DNA of 5,101 nt from NCBI GenBank assembly GCA_036563895.1, contig DATCLN010000185.1:1-5101 (forward strand), written 5' to 3'. The notes beneath the pieces are model-generated. The model worked only from the letters and a program-made list of their open reading frames with translations. It searched no databases and was not told where the DNA came from. The stretch is from ZCTH02-B3 sp036563895. Its GTDB lineage: Bacteria > Bacillota > Bacilli > Paenibacillales > Paenibacillaceae. The position numbers and the translations under genes were made by a program. This document shows, one piece after another, positions 1-3,521 of this stretch. Every line of letters starts with the position of its first letter. The first letter of the stretch is position 1.

Positions 1-72
1 GGCTAATGGTAGGCGCTCGCCAGCCCCCATTCCGGACTTTCACCGTAGAGATGACGCCCATGCTGGGCGTAC
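1..72 (-). mobile_element. 5' end of a group II intron, probably class C (partial)
   Basis: Read on the minus strand from 72 down to 1, the sequence begins GTACGCCCAGCATGGGCGTC, and further in it has GGTGAAAGTCC and ends CCATTAGCC. As I recall the Oceanobacillus iheyensis group IIC intron, it starts GUGUGCCCGGCAUGGGUG, continues with GGGUGAGAGUCC, and has CAGUUAGCC at about the same distance. The order and spacing of these three blocks agree, so I read this as the start of domain I. A short basal hairpin is visible (ACGCCC / GGGCGT, loop AGCAT). The first base falls four bases after the T-tract of the terminator at 74-118, which is the known insertion preference of class C introns. The rest of the ribozyme, and any intron-encoded reverse transcriptase in domain IV, would lie to the left of the window. 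From this piece alone I cannot tell a complete intron from a 5' remnant. The third base is A where GUGYG is usual. Confidence 0.75.
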
Positions 73-73
73 A

Positions 74-118
74 AGCAAAAAAGGCTCGCACCTGCCTTGG
101 CAGGTGAGCCTTTTTGCT
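74..118 (-). terminator. Intrinsic terminator after the DoxX gene, bidirectional
   Basis: On the minus strand the hairpin has an inner stem CACCTGCC / GGCAGGTG (99-106 with 89-96) and an outer stem of GGCT / AGCC separated by a two-base bulge. A run of six T follows (77-82 on the complement). In the plus direction the same hairpin is followed by five T (111-115), so it could work both ways. It lies about 60 bases beyond the DoxX stop codon and is the only terminator between that gene and the window edge. It also appears to be the insertion target of the intron that begins at 72. Confidence 0.87.
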
Positions 119-179
119 CCAAATTGCATCGGCATCACAAAATAGCGGGGTGCCGCCAAGAACGCCGGGAACCTGCCTT

Positions 180-704
180 TTACTCCGCCTTGTCCGCCCG
201 GACCGGCGCGCCTCTCCCGAACAGCCGGCCAAACATTTTCCGCAGGTAGGGGAGCAGGAAGTAGTCGCCGCCCCATTTGCCCGCGTTCGCCCCCGCCGCC
301 AGCACGATCACCCCGATGAGGGTCATCCACGGGTTGCTGGACACCGTTCCGGCGAACATGAACATGAAGTTCAGCATCAGGCCGAAGAACGCCGCCGCGC
401 TGGTCAGCACGCCCAGAATGAGCCCCAGGCCGATCAGCAGTTCGCCCCAGGCGACCAGGAAATTGATCAGCCCGACGTTCGGCAGCGCCACATGCTCCAG
501 AAACGCGACGAAGTTCGGGTAGAGCGGCTCGCCGGTCGCCCTGTCCACCACCGGATTGGCAACAGCGTTTTGCAGATATTTCGTTGCGTCAAAACCGTCC
601 GCCACTTTGTGCCACCCGGCCTCGAGCCACATCCAGCCCAAATAGATCCGGAGAACCGCCAGGATCACGGAGGCGATGCGGCTTTCCCTCAGCCACTGCA
701 CCAT
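180..704 (-). CDS. DoxX family membrane protein
   Basis: The 174-residue product is a small integral membrane protein of the DoxX family. Four hydrophobic segments are visible: about residues 11-29 (rich in I, V, L, W), 77-98, 101-119 and 126-141. A loop of some 45 residues follows the first helix and contains WHKVADGFDATKYLQN, a DoxX-typical stretch after helix 1. The tail AGKWGGDYFLLPYLRK followed by basic residues is also common in Bacillales DoxX proteins. Family members have been linked to quinone or thiol redox processes at the membrane, but the activity of this subfamily is unknown and I assign no reaction. The ATG at 702-704 is preceded by AGGAG (716-720), with a rather long 11-base spacing. 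The gene is transcribed away from the GAF/two-component operon and ends about 60 bases before a strong terminator. It could be a target of that operon's regulator, which is inference from position only. Confidence 0.88.
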   Translation of the reverse strand: MVQWLRESRIASVILAVLRIYLGWMWLEAGWHKVADGFDATKYLQNAVANPVVDRATGEPLYPNFVAFLEHVALPNVGLINFLVAWGELLIGLGLILGVLTSAAAFFGLMLNFMFMFAGTVSSNPWMTLIGVIVLAAGANAGKWGGDYFLLPYLRKMFGRLFGRGAPVRADKAE

Positions 705-844
705 GGTCCCTCACACTCCTTGGCATTTAAGCCCTTGGCTTTATTTTCCTTGCACCCCCATCATAAAAAGTCTCCCGTACCGGCGAGTATCGGGAAAATC
801 ACGGAGATTCGCCGGCGGACTCCCCGATTTTTGCGTCAGGCGAG

Positions 845-860
845 CCCCTATCTTCCCCTA
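845..860. promoter_or_regulatory. Candidate response-regulator half-sites (CCCCTA direct repeat)
   Basis: CCCCTA occurs twice at 845-850 and 855-860, a period of exactly ten bases or about one helical turn. It is followed by the palindrome GGTACC (862-867). From memory, the site described for staphylococcal NreC is TAGGG-N4-CCCTA, and CCCTA is one half of it. The repeats here are direct rather than inverted. The position, about 60-75 bases upstream of the plus-strand -35 box, would suit a NarL-family activator. The assignment to this operon's own regulator is inference. Confidence 0.3.
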
Positions 861-906
861 AGGTACCCCCCCTCCCGAATAACACCGAAAATCCCGAAGC
901 AAAATT

Positions 907-920
907 CAGGAGATTCCCTG
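907..920. promoter_or_regulatory. Candidate operator palindrome beside the -35 box
   Basis: CAGGA-GATT-CCCTG lies directly upstream of the -35 hexamer of the GAF operon promoter, and the surrounding TCAGG-N6-CCTGA is a perfect inverted repeat (906-910 with 917-921). Against the recalled NreC consensus TAGGG-N4-CCCTA it matches 7 of 10 fixed positions with the right spacer. Autoregulation of the operon by its own NarL-type regulator is plausible. Short palindromes are common by chance, so confidence is low. Confidence 0.33.
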
Positions 921-921
921 A

Positions 922-950
922 CTTACAGCGCGGTCCGAAGCGGATAAAAT
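922..950 (+). promoter_or_regulatory. Candidate sigma-A promoter of the GAF/two-component operon
   Basis: A -35-like CTTACA (922-927, four of six matches to TTGACA) is separated by 17 bases from a -10-like TAAAAT (945-950, five of six matches to TATAAT). Transcription would begin near 957, about 40 bases before the GAF start codon. It lies in the most AT-rich stretch of the intergenic region. The modest -35 would suit a promoter helped by an activator. Confidence 0.5.
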
Positions 951-997
951 TATTAAAAGCAAATTGTGAACACTTTACAGAAAGCGGGGTGGCGGCG

Positions 998-1471
998 GTG
1001 GAAAAATGGAATGGAGAGATCCGGCGGGAACTCGACGGATTCCGCAGCAGCATGTCCGCCGATTTCGTCGCGCTGGCGTGGATTTCGGAAGACGACCACC
1101 GCATGCGGTGGAGGGTCGCATCCGGTTCCCGCAGCGATCGTTACCGAACGCTGCCGGTCCGCCCCGGACGCGAACTGGCCGGCACCGTGTACCGGGTCGG
1201 CAGGACGCTCGCCTGGGACGGCTCGACGCCCGATCTCGGACGGAAGCGGCTGGAGTCGCCGATCATGATGGCGGAAGAACTGAAGGCGGCGGCGGCTTCC
1301 CCGGTCTTCCGCGGCAACGAAATCCAGGGCATCGTGCTGGCCGGCCAGCGTTCCGACCGGGTGTACACCCCCGACGACCTCCGGGCCCTCGAAAGCCTGT
1401 GCGAACGGCTGGGGAAGCTCGCCGGATCGCCGAAGTGCCGGGAAAGCGACAGCCATGGTATGATGGTATAA
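998..1471 (+). CDS. Small GAF-domain sensor protein, NreA-like
   Basis: The product of 157 residues is essentially a single GAF domain (about residues 20-140) with no membrane segment, signal peptide or output domain. The core reads FVALAWISEDDHRMRWRV, then SGSRSDRY, VRPGRELAG, and later SPIMMAEELKA and IVLAGQRSDR. The pattern of a W-containing strand, SG-x-x-x-x-RY, PG-x-x-x-AG, PI-MAE-L and GQR resembles staphylococcal NreA, a stand-alone GAF protein of about 150 residues that binds nitrate and inhibits the kinase NreB. I recognise this from memory; ligand residues were not checked by alignment. I chose GTG at 998 because GGGGTGG (986-992) gives a ribosome binding site five bases upstream. 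GTG at 989 is possible and would add three residues, but it has only a weak AAAG upstream. The gene is first in an operon with a response regulator (38-base gap) and a kinase, so it probably modulates that kinase. The ligand here is unknown. Confidence 0.75.
   Translation: MEKWNGEIRRELDGFRSSMSADFVALAWISEDDHRMRWRVASGSRSDRYRTLPVRPGRELAGTVYRVGRTLAWDGSTPDLGRKRLESPIMMAEELKAAAASPVFRGNEIQGIVLAGQRSDRVYTPDDLRALESLCERLGKLAGSPKCRESDSHGMMV
1455..1470 (+). repeat. 8-base tandem repeat across the GAF gene stop codon
   Basis: ATGGTATG (1455-1462) is followed immediately by ATGGTATA (1463-1470), one mismatch. The second copy supplies most of the TAA stop (1469-1471). It encodes the terminal residues HGMMV. 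It is short enough to be chance, but it resembles the longer stop-spanning repeats at two other gene ends in this window. Confidence 0.5.
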
Positions 1472-1509
1472 ACGGGTTTTGCCACACAAATTCGGAATGA
1501 GGGACGCCG

Positions 1510-2166
1510 ATGATTCGCATGCTGATCGTGGATGACCATGCCGTGGTCCGTTCCGGGCTGAAGGCGCTTCTGGACGGCAAGCACGACATCGCGGTGGTGG
1601 GCGACGCGGCTGACGGGGACGAGGGCATTCGCCTCGCCCTGGAGCTGAAGCCGGACGTGGTGCTGATGGACCTCAGCATGCCCCACGGCAAGGACGGCCT
1701 CACCGCCACCGCCGAGCTGAAAAAGCAGCTGCCGGACACCTCGGTGCTCATCCTGACCATGCACGACGACGACGAATACCTGTTCCGGGCGATCCAGGCC
1801 GGAGCGTCGGGCTATATCCTGAAAAGCGCCCCCCACGAGGAGCTGGTGCAGGCCATCCACTCCGTCGCCAGGGGCGACGCGTACCTTTATCCCACCGCCA
1901 CGCGGCGGCTGATGAACGAATACCTGGAACGTGTCAGGAGCGGCGAAAGCGGCGGCACCTACGAATCGCTGTCCGAGCGGGAAAAGGAAATCCTGGCCCT
2001 GATCGCCAAGGGCTATTCCAACAAGGAAATCGCCGAGAAACTGGTGATCAGCGTCAAGACGGTGGAGACCCACAAGAGCAACCTGATGGAGAAACTCGGT
2101 CTCAAAACCCGTCCCGACCTGGTCAAATTTGCGCTGAAAAAAGGCCTGCTGAATTTCGACCCCTAA
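1510..2166 (+). CDS. NarL/LuxR-family response regulator, NreC-like
   Basis: This 218-residue regulator has the standard two-domain layout. The receiver domain (about 1-120) shows the acidic pair D8-D9, the phospho-acceptor D54 in VVLMDLSMP, T83 in LILTMHD and K105 in YILKSA. A linker of about 30 residues leads to a LuxR-type helix-turn-helix (about 152-212), with LSEREKEILALIAKGYSNKE and the recognition-helix region VKTVETHKSNLMEKL. It should bind DNA as a dimer once phosphorylated by the kinase encoded next door. All catalytic positions are intact. ATG at 1510 is preceded by TGAGGGA, with the GAGGG core six bases away. The layout with a GAF protein upstream and a HisKA_3 kinase downstream points to an Nre-type system, but target genes cannot be read from the protein. 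The 3' end (LLNFDP, then stop) is repeated downstream as non-coding tandem copies. Confidence 0.93.
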   Translation: MIRMLIVDDHAVVRSGLKALLDGKHDIAVVGDAADGDEGIRLALELKPDVVLMDLSMPHGKDGLTATAELKKQLPDTSVLILTMHDDDEYLFRAIQAGASGYILKSAPHEELVQAIHSVARGDAYLYPTATRRLMNEYLERVRSGESGGTYESLSEREKEILALIAKGYSNKEIAEKLVISVKTVETHKSNLMEKLGLKTRPDLVKFALKKGLLNFDP

Positions 2167-2215
2167 TAAATTTCGACCCGTAACAGGCTTTGCCGAATTT
2201 CGACCCGTAACAGGC
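2152..2215 (+). repeat. Tandem copies of the response-regulator gene's 3' end
   Basis: AATTTCGACCCGTAACAGGC is present twice without mismatch (2169-2188 and 2196-2215, period 27). A related first copy, AATTTCGACCCCTAATA (2152-2168), is the actual end of the regulator gene with its stop codon. The 11 bases before the third copy (AGGCTTTGCCG) also resemble those before the first (AGGCCTGCTG). The repeat unit is therefore about 27 bases and appears to be duplicated gene end. Copies two and three lie in the same frame as each other but in a different frame from the gene. They lengthen the regulator-kinase spacer to 70 bases. GGCCTG (2143-2148) and CAGGCC (2211-2216) form a 6-base inverted repeat around the array. 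Confidence 0.9.
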
Positions 2216-2220
2216 CCGCG

Positions 2221-2227
2221 GAAGGTG
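2221..2227 (+). promoter_or_regulatory. Ribosome binding site that fixes the kinase start
   Basis: GAAGGTG, close to the AGGAGGTG ideal, ends nine bases before the ATG at 2237. The in-frame GTG at 2225-2227 lies inside this site, so it is an unlikely start although it would give a protein four residues longer. Confidence 0.75.
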
Positions 2228-2236
2228 AAGGAACGA

Positions 2237-3421
2237 ATGACCAGCGACAAACAGCCGGACGGAATGACCCCCGCAGCAAAGACCATGGGCGAACGCCCCC
2301 GGAAAAGCGGCCGCCCCCGCGCGGAACTGTTCGGCCAGCGGGCGGACGAGCTCATGGCCCAGCTGGACCGCCATATCAAGGACGAAGCGTTCCGGGAAGA
2401 CCTGAGGCAGATGCTGGAGGACCTGACGAACCTCAAAATCGCCCTGGACGAATCGTCCATCGTGGCGGTGACGGACCATCGCGGCATCATCCAGTACGTG
2501 AACGACAAGTTTTGCGAGATCTCCAAATACAGCCGGGAAGAACTGCTGGGCAACGACCACCGCATCCTGAATTCGGGATACCACAGCAAGGCGTACATAA
2601 GGGAAATGTGGCAGACCATCCGGTCCGGCCGGGTGTGGCACGGCGAATTCCGCAACCGGGCCAAGGACGGCACGCTGTACTGGGTGAAAACGACCATCGT
2701 GCCCTTCCTGGACGAGAACGGCCAGCCCTACCAGTACCTGGCCATCCGCAACGAGATCACCGCGCTCAAAAAAGCCGAGGAAGAAATCAAGCGGATGATG
2801 GCCCGGATGATGACCATCCAGGAAGAGGAGCGCAAGCGGATCTCCCGCGAGCTGCACGACGGCATCGGGCAGAGCCTGTTCGCCCTGGCCATCCAGTTGG
2901 ACAACCTCCTCGCCGAAGGCAACCAGCCCCCCGCATTGCACCAGATGCGGCGGATGGTCACCTCGATCATCGAGGAAGTCCGCACGCTGGCGTGGGAGCT
3001 GCGCCCTTCCCTGCTGGACGACCTGGGCGTCGGCCCGGCCATCCGCAAGTACGCGGACCTGTTTTCCCAGCATTTCGGAATCAAGGTCCATCTGAACTGC
3101 GAAGTGAAGGGAAGGCTGGACCGGTCCGTGGAAACGGCGATCTACCGCATCGTGCAGGAAGCGCTGACCAACGTGGGGAAATACGCCGGAGTGGACGAAG
3201 CGTTCGTGGACGTGTGGGAAACGGAGGACCGCGTGTTCGCCCGCGTGCGCGACGAAGGCAAGGGGTTCCTCAGGCTCCCCGAAATGCCCGGCGTCGGGCT
3301 GTTCGGCATGGAGGAGCGGGCCCGTGCGGTGGGCGGCCGGACGGACATCGCCTCCGAACCGGGCAAGGGCACGACGGTCACCGTCGAGCTGCCGAAGACG
3401 CCCGCCCCCGCCCACAACTGA
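2237..3421 (+). CDS. Soluble PAS sensor histidine kinase (HisKA_3 type)
   Basis: The 394-residue kinase has no membrane segments and should be cytoplasmic. An N-terminal polar region with a probable coiled coil (about 34-68) leads to one PAS domain (about 69-183) with YVNDKFCEISKYSREELLG, LNSGYHSKAY and WHGEFRNRAKDGTLYWV. The dimerisation/phosphotransfer region follows, with H207 in the H-box EEERKRISRELHDGIGQSL. The ATPase domain has an N-box (EALTN, N312), a G1 box (D339-x-G-x-G) and a G2 box (GVGLFGMEERARAVGG). It should autophosphorylate on H207 and pass phosphate to D54 of the upstream regulator. Only two cysteines are present, one in the PAS domain and one at C288, so the four-cysteine iron-sulfur motif of NreB is missing. 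The PAS ligand is unknown. ATG at 2237 is preferred over GTG at 2225 because of the ribosome binding site. It is the last gene of the operon, 25 bases before the terminator hairpin region. Confidence 0.92.
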   Translation: MTSDKQPDGMTPAAKTMGERPRKSGRPRAELFGQRADELMAQLDRHIKDEAFREDLRQMLEDLTNLKIALDESSIVAVTDHRGIIQYVNDKFCEISKYSREELLGNDHRILNSGYHSKAYIREMWQTIRSGRVWHGEFRNRAKDGTLYWVKTTIVPFLDENGQPYQYLAIRNEITALKKAEEEIKRMMARMMTIQEEERKRISRELHDGIGQSLFALAIQLDNLLAEGNQPPALHQMRRMVTSIIEEVRTLAWELRPSLLDDLGVGPAIRKYADLFSQHFGIKVHLNCEVKGRLDRSVETAIYRIVQEALTNVGKYAGVDEAFVDVWETEDRVFARVRDEGKGFLRLPEMPGVGLFGMEERARAVGGRTDIASEPGKGTTVTVELPKTPAPAHN

Positions 3422-3445
3422 ACGGCGCAGGTCTCCCTGATCCTG

Positions 3446-3489
3446 AAAAAACAAGCGGCGTCAACCTTGTGTTGACGCCGCGTTTTTTT
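3446..3489. terminator. Strong bidirectional intrinsic terminator between convergent genes
   Basis: A perfect 11-base-pair stem, GCGGCGTCAAC (3455-3465) and GTTGACGCCGC (3471-3481), encloses the loop CTTGT. It is followed by G and seven T on the plus strand. Six A at 3446-3451 give a T-tract on the minus strand, so it can end both the kinase operon and the LTA synthase gene. Confidence 0.95.
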
Positions 3490-3521
3490 GCTCATTCCCG
3501 TCTTTGCTCATTCCCGTCTTT
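3490..3521 (-). repeat. Perfect 16-base tandem repeat spanning the LTA synthase stop codon
   Basis: GCTCATTCCCGTCTTT occurs at 3490-3505 and again at 3506-3521 with no mismatch and no gap. On the minus strand each unit reads AAAGACGGGAATGAGC. The first-transcribed copy holds the last codons and the TGA stop of the LTA synthase gene, and the second is a non-coding copy that runs straight into the terminator's A/T tract. Confidence 0.95.

Larger units (their letters stand above)
705..997. other. Divergent intergenic region
   Basis: This stretch separates the minus-strand DoxX gene from the plus-strand GAF gene. I see no convincing coding sequence in it. It holds the DoxX ribosome binding site (716-720), a candidate plus-strand promoter (922-950) and candidate operator motifs (845-860 and 907-920). 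Two mutually exclusive short inverted repeats lie at 781-828: CGGCGA/TCGCCG, and ATCGGG/CCCGAT. On the minus strand a TATGAT hexamer (765-760) could be a -10 box for DoxX, but no -35 is found at 16-18 bases, so I do not call that promoter. Base composition is visibly more AT-rich at 880-975 than in the flanking genes, as expected for a promoter. Confidence 0.7.

Noticed and set aside
2..145. Plus-strand open frames through the left edge that could be the 3' end of an unseen gene
   Set aside because: They run through the terminator hairpin and give no recognisable protein. The same bases match a group II intron 5' end on the minus strand much better.
90..179. Direct repeat ACCTGCCTT (90-98 and 171-179) as a possible anti-terminator arm
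   Set aside because: The copy after the DoxX stop could pair with the terminator arm by only seven bases, weaker than the terminator itself, and nothing downstream in the same direction is visible to be controlled.
760..765. TATGAT on the minus strand as the DoxX -10 box
   Set aside because: No acceptable -35 at 16-18 bases and no extended -10 TG, so it is mentioned but not called.
114..947. Plus-strand open frame (277 codons) across the DoxX gene and the intergenic region
   Set aside because: It is antisense to DoxX, starts in the terminator, and its histidine/glutamine-rich product resembles no protein family.
966..1268. Alternative start and frame at GTG 966 for the first operon gene
   Set aside because: It is in a different frame from the GAF domain and yields no recognisable protein.
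1141..2697. Long minus-strand open frame (518 codons) opposite the regulator and kinase
   Set aside because: It lies opposite genes with clear domains. Its product is low-complexity and rich in R, S and H, has no recognisable domain, and is a typical antisense artefact of GC-rich codon use.
2123..3454. Minus-strand open frame (443 codons) opposite the kinase
   Set aside because: It is a mirror of the kinase codons, rich in H, V and G, with no family signature. It would also start inside the terminator region.
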